Assembly (NCBI RefSeq): GCF_002209485.1
Contig: NZ_NJIX01000007.1
Location: forward strand, 186,001-250,000
Direction of reading: 5' to 3'
DNA from: Achromobacter sp. HZ34
GTDB lineage: Bacteria; Pseudomonadota; Gammaproteobacteria; Burkholderiales; Burkholderiaceae_B
Length of the DNA stretch: 64,000 nt
Position 1 is the stretch's first letter. The number at the start of each line of letters is the position of its first letter. Positions 1-8,506 of the stretch are shown here, one piece after another. The notes beneath the pieces were generated by a model. That model was not told the DNA's origin, ran no database searches, and saw nothing but the letters and a program-made list of their open reading frames with translations. Position numbers and translations under genes: made by a program.

Positions 1-296
1 GCCGCCAGCGTGGCGTTCAAGCCCATGGCCAGCCCCAGCGGCACGCCGATGACGATGGACAGAGCGAACGCCGACAAGGCCCGGGCCAGGCTGATGCCGA
101 CATGTTCCCACAGGGGAATCTGTCCATAGCCATTGCGCCAGAGGTCGGCCCATGTGGACAGTAATTCAGAGGGCGGCGGCAGGAACAGGCTGTCGACCCA
201 GCCGCGTGTGCTGGCGAGTTGCCATGAAGCCAGCACCGCCACGACGGCGGCGGTGCTGACGACGAGGCCATAGGTACGTCGAGTACGTCGCTTCAA
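1..296 (-). CDS. ABC transporter permease, sulfonate/taurine type (partial)
   Basis: N-terminal part of an inner-membrane permease of the SsuC/TauC kind; the rest lies beyond position 1. Reading the minus strand gives a hydrophobic segment (VVSTAAVVAVLASWQLA) and then LPPPSELLSTWADL, typical of the region after the first membrane helix in nitrate/sulfonate/taurine permeases, followed by a second helix (ALSAFALSIVIGVPLGLAMG). It follows the binding protein at 375-1403 in the same direction and would form its import channel. No ATG is available in frame; a TTG at 296 gives a sensible Lys/Arg-rich cytoplasmic start (LKRRTRRT). The frame stays open back to the stop of the upstream gene, so the start is uncertain. 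Confidence 0.75.
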   Translation of the reverse strand, partial: MKRRTRRTYGLVVSTAAVVAVLASWQLASTRGWVDSLFLPPPSELLSTWADLWRNGYGQIPLWEHVGISLARALSAFALSIVIGVPLGLAMGLNATLA

Positions 297-374
297 AAGT
301 CTTGCTTCATGATCTTGTAGTGCGGGTCCGGCACGGACATTCGGCTGTGCTTCTGCCCGGTCGGGGCCTCGGCC

Positions 375-1403
375 TTACTGCGCGGTCTGCAGCTTGCGCG
401 CCAGTTTCAGGTACGCGGGATTGATGGCTCCCGCGAACGACGCGGGGATGTCCTGCTTGCGGATCTGGTCGATGCTGCCAAGAAACTCCGCCGTCTTGCG
501 CACGGCGCCGCCCAGCACGGTCTTGTCGGTATTGCTGCCGTCGCCGAACCAGTTGTCCTGCAATTGCTCGGCGATGGTCGGGTAGTTGTTGCCCTCTATC
601 GATTCGCGCACTGCCCGTGGGGTCGAGCCGAGTTCCTTGGCGATGGCGGTGGCGACCGCGTCGGGGTTCTTCCGGTAGTTCTGCACCTCCTGTTCCAGCA
701 CCAGCAGGAGCTTGGCGACCAGCTCGGGGTGCTTTTCACCGAAGGCACGCGAGACGGACAGGCCATTGAAAATCAGGTAGCCGTCTTTCTTCAGATCCTT
801 CGTGTAGAAGATGGGCTGGCCGCCATTCTGTTCCAGCGTCGAGTTGAACGGCGCCCACACATAGCCGGCATCGACGTCGCCACGACGCCAGGCAGCGACC
901 AGTTCGTCCGGCTTCAGCGGAACGAAGCGGATCTTCGAGCGATCGATATGGTTCAGGGCAATTGCCGTGTCCAGCGCATATTGGGCGGTGGAGTTGGCGG
1001 GGTAGCCTACCGTGTGGCCAGCCAGGTCGGCCAGCGTATTGATGTTCTTGCTTTTGCGCGCGACCAGGCGTTCGTAGGTCGAGATGTCCGCGGAGACGCC
1101 GACCAGTTCGATCGGCAACTTGCGCACGATGGCCGAGACTGTAGGGCTGGAGCCGAAGTTGGCGATGTCGATGCTGTTGCTGGCGAACAGGTTCAGGACG
1201 TCCGCGCCCGTACCGAACTGCACCCATTTCACCGGAACACCGAAGGCTTTTTCCAGCGAACCATCTACCTTGGCGTTGACGATCAGCTGCGCGCCGCCGC
1301 TATAGGTGATGCGTACTTCCTTGGGTAGCGGTTCGGCCGCGTGGGAGTACGAGGCCACGGCGGCAAAGCCGGTCAGGAGCAGGGCGCGGAAAAGGGCTTT
1401 CAT
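375..1403 (-). CDS. ABC transporter periplasmic substrate-binding protein, TauA/SsuA-like
   Basis: Periplasmic binding protein of the nitrate/sulfonate/taurine class, 342 residues. Residues 1-22 are a Sec signal peptide ending SHAAE. The mature part has the family pattern: VRITYSGGAQLIV near the start, FGTGADVLNLFASNSIDIANFGSSP in lobe 1, and the hinge segment VDAGYVWAPF near residue 178. It captures a substrate for the permease encoded just downstream (1-296). It is last but one in a minus-strand run starting at 4690 that also encodes a lyase and two oxidoreductases, so the ligand may be a small organic acid or sulfonate feeding those enzymes. The substrate cannot be read from the sequence. 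Confidence 0.85.
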   Translation of the reverse strand: MKALFRALLLTGFAAVASYSHAAEPLPKEVRITYSGGAQLIVNAKVDGSLEKAFGVPVKWVQFGTGADVLNLFASNSIDIANFGSSPTVSAIVRKLPIELVGVSADISTYERLVARKSKNINTLADLAGHTVGYPANSTAQYALDTAIALNHIDRSKIRFVPLKPDELVAAWRRGDVDAGYVWAPFNSTLEQNGGQPIFYTKDLKKDGYLIFNGLSVSRAFGEKHPELVAKLLLVLEQEVQNYRKNPDAVATAIAKELGSTPRAVRESIEGNNYPTIAEQLQDNWFGDGSNTDKTVLGGAVRKTAEFLGSIDQIRKQDIPASFAGAINPAYLKLARKLQTAQ

Positions 1404-1496
1404 ATGAGCACCGGTGTGGAAGACGGGCGCTCATAGTAGGGACGGGCGGGACGATTGCGAACGATTCGATAGTGATATCGAAATCCGCTGCGCGCC

Positions 1497-2504
1497 TTAC
1501 GCCTTTTCCCGCAGCGATGCGGCGAATTCCGATCGTTCTCGGTGCGCCAGCAGCGTCACGGCCACGTCCAGCGTGGGCGTGGGAACGCCGGCCATGCGGC
1601 CGAGATCCTGCACGGCGCGCATCTGCGCGTCCAGCTCCATGGGCCGGCTGGCAAGCAGGTCCTGCAGCATGGAAGGAGGATGGCGGTTCTTGCCGCCGGA
1701 GCTGATCTGCGCGTCCAGGTCGAAGCCGGCGTCGATGCCATGCGCGGCGGCGACAGCATGGGTCTCGTTGCCCAGCTGGCGCCACATTTCACGCGTGTCT
1801 TCCCGTGCAAACAGTTCCGGCGCGGTCGAGACCGTCAGCGCACACAGCAGCGAACTGGGAACGTTCAAGACCAGCTTGGCCCAGATGTCACGGCGGATCT
1901 CCTGGCTGGCGCGGGCGCCGGGCAAGCCGCGCTGCAAGGTCTCCACGATGGCGGCCAGGCGCGGCGATGCGCTGTTGTCCGGTTCGCCGATGGTAAAGGT
2001 GTTGGCGGCGCCGGTGCTGCGGACTACGCCGGGGGCGGACAATTCGTTGGGCGAGCGGATGACGCAGCCCAGCGCGCGTTGCGCGCCGATATGGCGCCAC
2101 ACCAGGCCTTGCGGATCGAGGCGGGGCAGGCGGGTGGCGGCGGGCTGCCCGCTGCCGTCGTCGGGCATGCCGTGGAAGTACCACCACGGAATGCCGTTGA
2201 CCGCGAACACCACCGGCGTGTCGGGCTTGAGCAGCGCGGCCATGCCTTCAGCTGCCGGGCCCAGGGATTGGGCTTTCAGGGTGGAAATGACCAGATCCTG
2301 CGGACCCAGGTCGGCCGGATTGTCGCTGGCGTGCACCTGGACGGTGAAGTCTTCGCCAGGCGCGGTCATGCGCAGGCCGTTCTTGCGGATGGCCGCGAGA
2401 TGCGCGCCGCGCACCACCACCGAAACGTCCAGGCCGGCTTGCGCCAGGCGGGCCGCCATATGGCCGCCGACCGAACCGGCGCCGAAAATACAGATCTTCT
2501 TCAT
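1497..2504 (-). CDS. ketopantoate reductase family oxidoreductase (ApbA/PanE)
   Basis: NAD(P)-dependent reductase of the 2-dehydropantoate 2-reductase family, 335 residues. The start at 2504 (MKKICIFGAGSVGG) puts the GxGxxG dinucleotide motif at residue 8, as usual; in-frame codons further upstream are not family-like. The N-terminal Rossmann domain is followed by the all-helical C-terminal domain, with the conserved stretch IWAKLVLNVPSSLLCAL carrying the expected catalytic Lys. The gene lies between an Ldh2-type dehydrogenase and a binding protein on the same strand, not with pantothenate genes. That suggests a catabolic role on a branched 2-oxo acid, which is inference. Confidence 0.85.
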   Translation of the reverse strand: MKKICIFGAGSVGGHMAARLAQAGLDVSVVVRGAHLAAIRKNGLRMTAPGEDFTVQVHASDNPADLGPQDLVISTLKAQSLGPAAEGMAALLKPDTPVVFAVNGIPWWYFHGMPDDGSGQPAATRLPRLDPQGLVWRHIGAQRALGCVIRSPNELSAPGVVRSTGAANTFTIGEPDNSASPRLAAIVETLQRGLPGARASQEIRRDIWAKLVLNVPSSLLCALTVSTAPELFAREDTREMWRQLGNETHAVAAAHGIDAGFDLDAQISSGGKNRHPPSMLQDLLASRPMELDAQMRAVQDLGRMAGVPTPTLDVAVTLLAHRERSEFAASLREKA

Positions 2505-2714
2505 GATTCCCCTTGAATATCGATAGCGTGGTTCGCGATGGCCGCTGCAGCGCCCCGGGTCCACGGCATCCGCGATACTGCCATAAGCCGGTTGTCTTGT
2601 ACCTGAGCGCAGGCGGGCGCCTGGGGCCGGAGGCACCCGCTCCGCCCGCGATACGCCGGCCTTGAGTCGGGTGGCCTTCGATTGATAACGTGCCGGCCAG
2701 CGCGGTACCCGGTA

Positions 2715-3782
2715 TCAGCCCGCCGCGCAGGGAGCGGGCATGGGTACGTCCAAATGCGCGGACCACTTCTCCAGGGCCGCGACGATGCCAGGCGCCAGCG
2801 CAATGCCTTGTTGCGCTTGCTGGCGGGCGGTGGCCATGCCTTTCTGGCCTGGTACGCGCACGGATTCGACACCGGGACGCGGTGGGTTGTCGCGGCAGGC
2901 CTGGGCGACCTGTTCCATCTGCTGCTCGAAGGCCTGCAAACCGCCGAAGGCTTCCGGATCGATGACCTGCAGATAGATGGTGTTGGCCATCGGACCGTTG
3001 TCCTGCGCGCGGCCCTGGTCGGACAAGCCCGCCGTCAGGCCTTCCACCAGCAACGCCAGGCCGTAGCCCTTGTGGCCGGCATCCAGTCCGCCCAAGGGCA
3101 GCAAGGTGCCGGGCTGGGAGCCAGCGATGACGGCGGGATCGTCGCTGGGATTGCCGTCCGCATCCAGCAGGAATTTGCCGGGCAGCTTCTTGCCCTCGCG
3201 CGCCAGCTTCTTCACCATATTGTTGGTGGTGATGGACGCGGAGATATCCACCAGGATGGGATCGGTGGTCGCGGGCAGGCCGATGGCGATGGGACTGGGT
3301 GAGAACAGCGCCTTGCGTCCGCCGTAAGGCGCTACGCTGCTGGCGCTGGGGGCCGATGAGACCAGATGCAGCACCACGCCGCGCGCCGTCGCGCGGCGCA
3401 GATAGGTCGCCAGGCTGCCGATGTGGTGGCTGTTCTTGATCACCACCGTGCCGGTGCCATAGGTGGCGGCGCGCGCGATGGCGCTTTCCAGGGCGCGCAG
3501 GACCAGCCAGGGGCCGGGCAGGCGTTTGCCATCCCAGACTTCGACGGCGGGCCGTTTGGAGACCACTTCCGGGTCGCCCTGGACCTGCATATGGCCCTTC
3601 TGCACGTGCTCCAGGTATTGGTCGAGCAGGTTCAGGCCGTGCGTGGGGCTGCCCATCAGATCGGCTTCCACCAGGATCTCGGCCACGGCGGCGGCCTTGT
3701 CCGCGGGCATGTGCAGTTTTTCCAGCAGGGCGCGTGCATGGGCGATCAGCGCGCTGGCGTCGTAGCGGGGATGGTCGGACAT
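2715..3782 (-). CDS. Ldh family oxidoreductase (malate/L-lactate/ureidoglycolate dehydrogenase type)
   Basis: NAD(P)-dependent 2-hydroxyacid dehydrogenase of the Ldh2 (YlbC/ComC/AllD) family, 355 residues. The start is ATG 3782, which overlaps the stop of the gene before it (TCAT on the plus strand), so the two are probably translationally coupled. Family marks include DLMGSPTHGL near residue 41, the catalytic NSHHIG (H120), and the C-terminal GGLDAGHKGYGLALLVE that lines the active site. The family oxidises or reduces 2-hydroxy/2-oxo acids such as malate, lactate, ureidoglycolate or sulfolactate. With a sulfonate-type transporter downstream, a ComC-like sulfolactate role is possible but unproven. 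Confidence 0.87.
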   Translation of the reverse strand: MSDHPRYDASALIAHARALLEKLHMPADKAAAVAEILVEADLMGSPTHGLNLLDQYLEHVQKGHMQVQGDPEVVSKRPAVEVWDGKRLPGPWLVLRALESAIARAATYGTGTVVIKNSHHIGSLATYLRRATARGVVLHLVSSAPSASSVAPYGGRKALFSPSPIAIGLPATTDPILVDISASITTNNMVKKLAREGKKLPGKFLLDADGNPSDDPAVIAGSQPGTLLPLGGLDAGHKGYGLALLVEGLTAGLSDQGRAQDNGPMANTIYLQVIDPEAFGGLQAFEQQMEQVAQACRDNPPRPGVESVRVPGQKGMATARQQAQQGIALAPGIVAALEKWSAHLDVPMPAPCAAG

Positions 3783-4690
3783 CAAAGGCTCCGTTGTGCG
3801 AGGGCCTGCCCCAGGCGTTCGAGCAGGTAGTCGATATCCTTCAGGTCCAGCGGGCTCAGGCGCGGGCCGGGCGCGCGCATGACCGCGGAAGCGATGGCGC
3901 CGCGGCGGCGCAGGATTTCCTTGCGCACGGCGACACCCCATTGTGCCTGGTTCTCGAAGTTCAGCAGCGGCAGGTACAGGTTGAACAGGTCGAAGGCGGC
4001 GTCGCGCTGGCCCTGGGTGTACAGGGCGTAGACGCCGGACAGCATCTCTGGATGCGAGAAACCGGCCATCGGACCTTCGATGCCGCGCTCCAGTTCCTGC
4101 GGCAGGAACACGGCGTTGTTGCCGGTGAGGATGGGCACGTGGCGCGGCATGGCTTCACGCAGACGGGTGATCTTGGCGGCGCTGGGGATGTCTTCTTCCT
4201 TGATGGCCTGGATCTGCGGGAAGCGCTCGATCAGCCGGGCCATGGTCGGCACCGACATCCAGACGCCGGTGGAGAAAGGGAAGTCCTGCAACACGGTGGG
4301 TACGTCGCCGATGCGGTCGAAGACGGCGCCGTAGTAGCCGATGACGTCTTCCTCGGTGCGCAGGCCGGGCGGCGGGGCGATCATGACACCGCTGGCGCCG
4401 ACGTCGGTCACCGCCTGGGTCAGGGTGGCCAGTTGCGCGACGCTGGGGTTGCTTACGCCGGCGATGACGGGCTTGCCCTGGGCACGGGTGACGAAGCGCT
4501 TGACCGCGCTGACCGACTCGGTTTCCGACAGCTTGGCCGCTTCGCCTGCCACGCCTAGTACTGTCAGGCCGGCGGCGCCGTGCTTGAAGTAGAAGTCGGT
4601 GAGGGTGTCGATGCTGTCCAGGTCCAACGCACCATCGGCCGCGAACGGCGTTTGCGCCACTACGTATAGCCCTTTCATCTGCGTCATCAT
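3782..4690 (-). CDS. dihydrodipicolinate synthase (DapA) family lyase/aldolase
   Basis: Class I (Schiff-base) lyase of the DapA/N-acetylneuraminate lyase family, 302 residues with the start at 4690 (GGAAA about 10 bases upstream). The TIM-barrel family is clear from GLTVLGVAGEAAKLS at residues 41-55 and the Schiff-base lysine K164 in IQAIKEED. The position that is normally the catalytic Tyr (YNxP) reads QDFP here, with Gln at 135, so this is not the lysine-biosynthesis enzyme but a divergent catabolic relative. It is the first gene of the minus-strand operon and diverges from the LacI regulator at 4865. Product and substrate are unknown. Confidence 0.85.
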   Translation of the reverse strand: MMTQMKGLYVVAQTPFAADGALDLDSIDTLTDFYFKHGAAGLTVLGVAGEAAKLSETESVSAVKRFVTRAQGKPVIAGVSNPSVAQLATLTQAVTDVGASGVMIAPPPGLRTEEDVIGYYGAVFDRIGDVPTVLQDFPFSTGVWMSVPTMARLIERFPQIQAIKEEDIPSAAKITRLREAMPRHVPILTGNNAVFLPQELERGIEGPMAGFSHPEMLSGVYALYTQGQRDAAFDLFNLYLPLLNFENQAQWGVAVRKEILRRRGAIASAVMRAPGPRLSPLDLKDIDYLLERLGQALAQRSL

Positions 4691-4814
4691 GATGCCGGTG
4701 TTTCCTTTCAGGTTGGTCTGGTCGTGTCGACGATGCGTGCTGCCCTGCGCGGGCCGAGCCACATCGGCTCGGGCCGATCAGGCTCGGGAGATCGTCGAAA
4801 TCAGGGGGGTAATA

Positions 4815-4837
4815 TTAGCGCTAACGTTAGCGCTAAC
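4815..4837. promoter_or_regulatory. tandem palindromic operator, probably for the adjacent LacI protein
   Basis: Two perfect copies of TTAGCGCTAA at 4815-4824 and 4827-4836, centres 12 bases apart. The second extends to GTTAGCGCTAAC. Short even palindromes with a central CG are typical of LacI-family operators. The site lies between the divergent DapA-like operon and the LacI gene, 28 bases before the latter's ATG, so one site could repress both. Confidence 0.75.
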
Positions 4838-4864
4838 ACAATCATCCGTGCTATCTTCCGCGGC

Positions 4865-6034
4865 ATGAAACCTGGACGCTCCAAGTCTTCCCGTTCGCCA
4901 GCGTCCGTCGCGGCGCCTGCGTCTGCGCGTCCGCTTGGAACGCCTACGCCCCGTGCGTCCGGCACGCCTGACATGACGCCCGCGGTGGCCGCGCCGCCGC
5001 GGCGGACCCGGCGTGGTTCGGGGCGGGCCACGCTGGCCGATGTGGCCCGGGTGGCCGGTGTTTCCGCGCAAACCGTCTCGCGCGTGTTGAACAGCCCGGC
5101 CACGGTGCCGGAGGCGACCGTCAACCACGTCCGCGCGGCCATCCAGCAGGTGGGTTATGTGCCCAACCGTCTGGCGGGCGGACTGGCATCCGGCCGCAGC
5201 CGGCTGGTCGCCGCGCTGGTGCCGGCCATCGCGTCACCCGTATTCCTGGAGACCCTGGAAGCCTTGACGCAAACCCTGGCCGCGCATGGCTACCAGCTGA
5301 TGCTGGGCGAGAGCGGCTATGACGATGCCGACGAAATCGAATTGCTGGAGAACCTGATCAGCCGCGGTCCGGATGGCATTGTGCTGACGCGGGTGCTGGA
5401 GTCGGAAGCGGCGCGGCAGCGGTTGGCGCGGTCCGGCATACCCGTCGTGGAAAGCTGGGACCTGACGGCAACACCGGTCGACATGTTGATCGGTTTTTCC
5501 CATGAAGCCGTTGGCGCGCGCGTGGCGCAAGCCATGCACGAACGCGGCGTGCGCTGTCCCGCATTGATCACCGGCAACGACCCGCGCGCGCAGCGTCGCC
5601 GGCAGGGTTATGCCGAAGAACTGGCCCGGCTGGGGCTGCTGGTGTCGGCTGGCGCGGACGCGATGGCGCGCTTGCCTACCGCGGTCGTGAATGCGCCCGC
5701 GCCCATGGGCTCGGGCCGTCGCGCGCTGGCGGATCTGCTGCAGCGTCATCCGGACATCGACGGCGTCTTCTGCAGCACCGACATGCTGGCCCTGGGCGCG
5801 TTGATCGAAGCACGCGAGCACGGCATCGCCGTCCCCGACCAACTGGCCGTGGTCGGCTTCGGCGACCACGTGCTGGCGGCCGACACCAGTCCCGCCCTGA
5901 CCACGATACGCATCGACGGCCGCCGCATAGGCACCCAGGCGGCCGAATGGATCGTGCAACGCGCCGCGGGCCACGCGGTCAGCGCCCGCGTGCAGGACAT
6001 CGGCTTCGAACTGATCGTCCGTGCCAGCGCCTGA
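4865..6034 (+). CDS. LacI-family transcriptional regulator
   Basis: Repressor of the LacI/GalR family, 389 residues from ATG 4865. The helix-turn-helix and hinge are at about residues 56-110 (ATLADVARVAGVSAQTVSRVLN, then NRLAGGLASGRS). The periplasmic-binding-protein-like effector domain follows, with the late motif DQLAVVGFGDH. The 54 residues before the DNA-binding domain are rich in Ala, Pro, Ser and Arg and are unusual for the family. An in-frame ATG at 4973 would remove most of them, so the start is not certain. It probably binds the tandem palindrome at 4815-4837 and controls the divergent catabolic operon, with an operon substrate as inducer. Confidence 0.88.
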   Translation: MKPGRSKSSRSPASVAAPASARPLGTPTPRASGTPDMTPAVAAPPRRTRRGSGRATLADVARVAGVSAQTVSRVLNSPATVPEATVNHVRAAIQQVGYVPNRLAGGLASGRSRLVAALVPAIASPVFLETLEALTQTLAAHGYQLMLGESGYDDADEIELLENLISRGPDGIVLTRVLESEAARQRLARSGIPVVESWDLTATPVDMLIGFSHEAVGARVAQAMHERGVRCPALITGNDPRAQRRRQGYAEELARLGLLVSAGADAMARLPTAVVNAPAPMGSGRRALADLLQRHPDIDGVFCSTDMLALGALIEAREHGIAVPDQLAVVGFGDHVLAADTSPALTTIRIDGRRIGTQAAEWIVQRAAGHAVSARVQDIGFELIVRASA

Positions 6035-6060
6035 CTCTGAGGCTCGCCGGAGCGTGGGCC

Positions 6061-6079
6061 TATGGGGGCGCTCCCCATA
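6061..6079 (+). terminator. hairpin after the LacI gene
   Basis: Seven-base stem TATGGGG/CCCCATA with loop GCGCT, 26 bases after the LacI stop. Only a weak T-rich stretch follows, so termination is likely but not certain. Confidence 0.45.
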
Positions 6080-6123
6080 ATCTAAAAATCTCTTTCAGAG
6101 GCCCCGCCTTGGCGCCGTCGTCC

Positions 6124-7191
6124 TCAATGCTGCTGCTTCGATGCCGACGTATTGCGGCCGATCCAATCCAGGATAAGGTCCGCGACCTGCAGGTTGTTCC
6201 TGTCCTGCATCATCATGTGCGAATTGCCGTGTACGCCCAATGCCGGCAGGCTCATCAGCTGTCCCTTGCCGCCCGCCGCATTCAGGGCATCGATGAAGGC
6301 GTGGCAGGCCTTCAGGCGCGGCGCCCAGCGTGGAAACTCTTCGATGTGATCGCCGAAGACGACCAGGATGGGAATGCCGGTCAGCGGCTTGGCGTCCTCC
6401 GGTTTGGGACACTCACCCGGTTCCACCGAAACGATGGCGGCGATGCCGTTGGTGTTCATGGCCGCGGTCTGGAAAGGATAGATACCGGACTGCGAATGGC
6501 TAAGCAGCACGGTGCCGTTCAGCTTGATGGCCAGCTTGGACAGGTTCGCCACGGTGGGATTGGGCGTCGGCATGGACCCCAGCCAGTCCGGCACCATCTG
6601 TTGCCACAGCTCGGCCTGGGCCTGCACGGGGAACTGCGTATCCTTGAAGGCTTCCGGGTAGCGCGGGCCGAAGCGGAATATCGCCCAGGCTGCCTCGTGC
6701 CCGGCGGCGAACAGATCCGGCAGTGAGCTGGTGGGCGCCTTGCCCAGCTTCACCGCGTTGATGGCGGAGATGTCCGTGGCGGAGCGGCCACGGCCGGATT
6801 GGTCGATGACGTAGGTCGAATAACCTTTGCGCAGGAAGTATTCATCCCAGCCCATGCGGCCGTCGGGCGTGGTTTCCCAGGTCATGCCGGTCAGGCAGCA
6901 ACCGTGGATCAGCGTGATGGGAAAACGCTTGGTATGTTGGGGAATCTGGTAACGCACATACATCTGATCCACCGTCACCGTGCCGTGCGCATCGTATTTG
7001 GGCGACAGCGACAAGGTCTCCGACGTGACATCACGTCCGCCGACGAAGAAGCTGCCTTGTCCGCTCAGGGTCAACGGACCGGTGGGCGTCTTGGGCACGG
7101 GAGGCGGCGCCGCGGGCGCGGCATTCGCGCAGTTGAGCAGCAGGCTGGCTGCCGCGACGCAAAGCGCGGCCAGGGTACGGTGCAAGGGCAT
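6124..7191 (-). CDS. exported alpha/beta-hydrolase, esterase 713-like
   Basis: Secreted serine esterase, 355 residues, with a signal peptide to about residue 25 (LLLNCANA). It matches the family of Alcaligenes esterase 713. The nucleophile is S233 in SHSQSG, the acid E257 in VSVEPGE, and the histidine H325 in HGNSH. Two neighbouring cysteines, C98-C99 in IHGCCLTG, sit where esterase 713 is reported to have its unusual vicinal disulfide at the oxyanion hole. Taking the published mature numbering as I remember it (C71, C72, S206, E230, H298), a constant offset of 27 fits all five positions. The gene is alone between convergent and tandem neighbours. The natural substrate is unknown. Confidence 0.85.
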   Translation of the reverse strand: MPLHRTLAALCVAAASLLLNCANAAPAAPPPVPKTPTGPLTLSGQGSFFVGGRDVTSETLSLSPKYDAHGTVTVDQMYVRYQIPQHTKRFPITLIHGCCLTGMTWETTPDGRMGWDEYFLRKGYSTYVIDQSGRGRSATDISAINAVKLGKAPTSSLPDLFAAGHEAAWAIFRFGPRYPEAFKDTQFPVQAQAELWQQMVPDWLGSMPTPNPTVANLSKLAIKLNGTVLLSHSQSGIYPFQTAAMNTNGIAAIVSVEPGECPKPEDAKPLTGIPILVVFGDHIEEFPRWAPRLKACHAFIDALNAAGGKGQLMSLPALGVHGNSHMMMQDRNNLQVADLILDWIGRNTSASKQQH

Positions 7192-7222
7192 GATGTCTCC
7201 TTAGTTGGGGCGAGTGTGGCTT

Positions 7223-8392
7223 TCACATGAAACTTCTTATGCAGGCCCTCTGGTCCTCGCTATAGATCGGGCCTTGGTATCGGGCCAGGTCGTCTGCGGT
7301 CATATGGAGGTTTCCCGCGCGCAGTACCTGAATCACTCGTTTGCTTGCCTCGATATCGGACCCGCTCTGCGTTTCGCAAGCGAGCGCAATATCGTTATCG
7401 TGCACCCTGAAGCGCGGACGTGCCCCTGCGTCCAGCAGCAGCTTCACTATCTCCGAGTTGCGGTCGCGGATTGCTGAGGCGAGTGCCGTTTCGTCTGCGC
7501 CGGTAGTTACCGAATTGGGATCCGCGCCTTGCGAGAGAAGATAGCGTACGGTCGTGACCAGTCCTTTGCCAGCGACGTAGATTAGCGGGCAAGGAGCCTT
7601 GCCCTTGCACCCGACCGTATCCGCGCCGTGCGCAACGAGTAAATCGAGAAGCTGGCGGGTTGCCGGATTATTGACATCCTCGTATGCAGTGAAATAGAAC
7701 GTGATCGCGGAGAAATCGGTAGCCCGAGCTTTCAAAGAGAAACCCTGCTTTCCCCCTTCGTCCATCAGCCATTGCACCGTTTCAAGGGTAGCTTGTGGCT
7801 TGTCATCGCGGCTAGCTCTCAAAACCCTGACGATGCTGTCTATCCAGGCGTTTTCCTGTCCCGGCTGTGCCAGCGACACACCTTGATCTTTAAGGAATTT
7901 CAAGACATCGACGCGAAAATAGGATAAAGCCGCTGATGTCATCGCGCTGTTTAACACGGAAGGATCATCGGTTTCCTGGCGCGCTTGCAGATAAGCGCGT
8001 TCGACCTGTTTGAGCGTTCCATGGGCGACAGTTTCTGGTGCCCTCCATGCGGCCGTTTGGTGCACCGCGCGTCTGGAAAAACTCTCACGGATCTCAGGTG
8101 TATAAATTCCGATCGCTACCACGAGCCACAACGCTGCGTGAAAACCGATTACACGTGCTCGATGACCTTTCACCGCCCCTGTCCGCCGCCGCGCGAACAT
8201 CGCGTACAAGGTGGTGAGGGCCAGGCCAATCCCCAGGATCCACACCACCAACATCAGGATCAACCCGACGGGATCGGGGCCACTGCCATCATGCGCGGCA
8301 TTGCCGCCCGATAGCGCTAGCAAATAGATGCAAAGCATTGCGACTGCCAAGACGGTCGGCAGAATGTAGGGCCATCTGAGGAATTTCTTCAT
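7223..8392 (-). CDS. membrane-anchored ankyrin-repeat protein, candidate immunity protein
   Basis: Protein of 389 residues with three hydrophobic segments in the first 100 (about 10-28, 42-65 and 83-98). A soluble helical region follows, with ankyrin repeats at about residues 245-345 (LLDLLVAHGADTVG, VRYLLSQGADPNS, ETALASAIRDRNSEIVKLLLDAGA). It follows the phospholipase D gene in the same direction. Ankyrin and other helical-repeat proteins are frequent partners of type VI lipase effectors, where they neutralise the enzyme in the periplasm or at the membrane. The start codon has no clear ribosome-binding site, so translation may depend on the upstream reading frame. The immunity function is inferred from position. 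Confidence 0.8.
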   Translation of the reverse strand: MKKFLRWPYILPTVLAVAMLCIYLLALSGGNAAHDGSGPDPVGLILMLVVWILGIGLALTTLYAMFARRRTGAVKGHRARVIGFHAALWLVVAIGIYTPEIRESFSRRAVHQTAAWRAPETVAHGTLKQVERAYLQARQETDDPSVLNSAMTSAALSYFRVDVLKFLKDQGVSLAQPGQENAWIDSIVRVLRASRDDKPQATLETVQWLMDEGGKQGFSLKARATDFSAITFYFTAYEDVNNPATRQLLDLLVAHGADTVGCKGKAPCPLIYVAGKGLVTTVRYLLSQGADPNSVTTGADETALASAIRDRNSEIVKLLLDAGARPRFRVHDNDIALACETQSGSDIEASKRVIQVLRAGNLHMTADDLARYQGPIYSEDQRACIRSFM

Positions 8393-8428
8393 GGAAAGGG
8401 TCTGTGCTGTATTAATTGGCCGAATACA

Positions 8429-8506
8429 TCATGCTGCGGATCGGGCCGTTCCTGCGCAGCGCGTTGAACGTTCCTTGGTTGAATCGGCAAAATCCAGATT
8501 GTTCAT
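8429..8506 (-). CDS. possible 25-residue ORF or decayed gene between effector and ankyrin genes
   Basis: ATG at 8506 overlaps the phospholipase stop by four bases (ATGA) and is preceded at seven bases by a perfect GGAGGAGG, the strongest ribosome-binding site in this locus. The reading frame (MNNLDFADSTKERSTRCAG...) ends after 25 residues. Another frame of the same stretch ends exactly in an ATGA overlap with the ankyrin gene start. This pattern fits a small coupled gene that has suffered a frameshift, or a translation-coupling leader. No homology is recognised. Confidence 0.3.
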   Translation of the reverse strand: MNNLDFADSTKERSTRCAGTARSAA

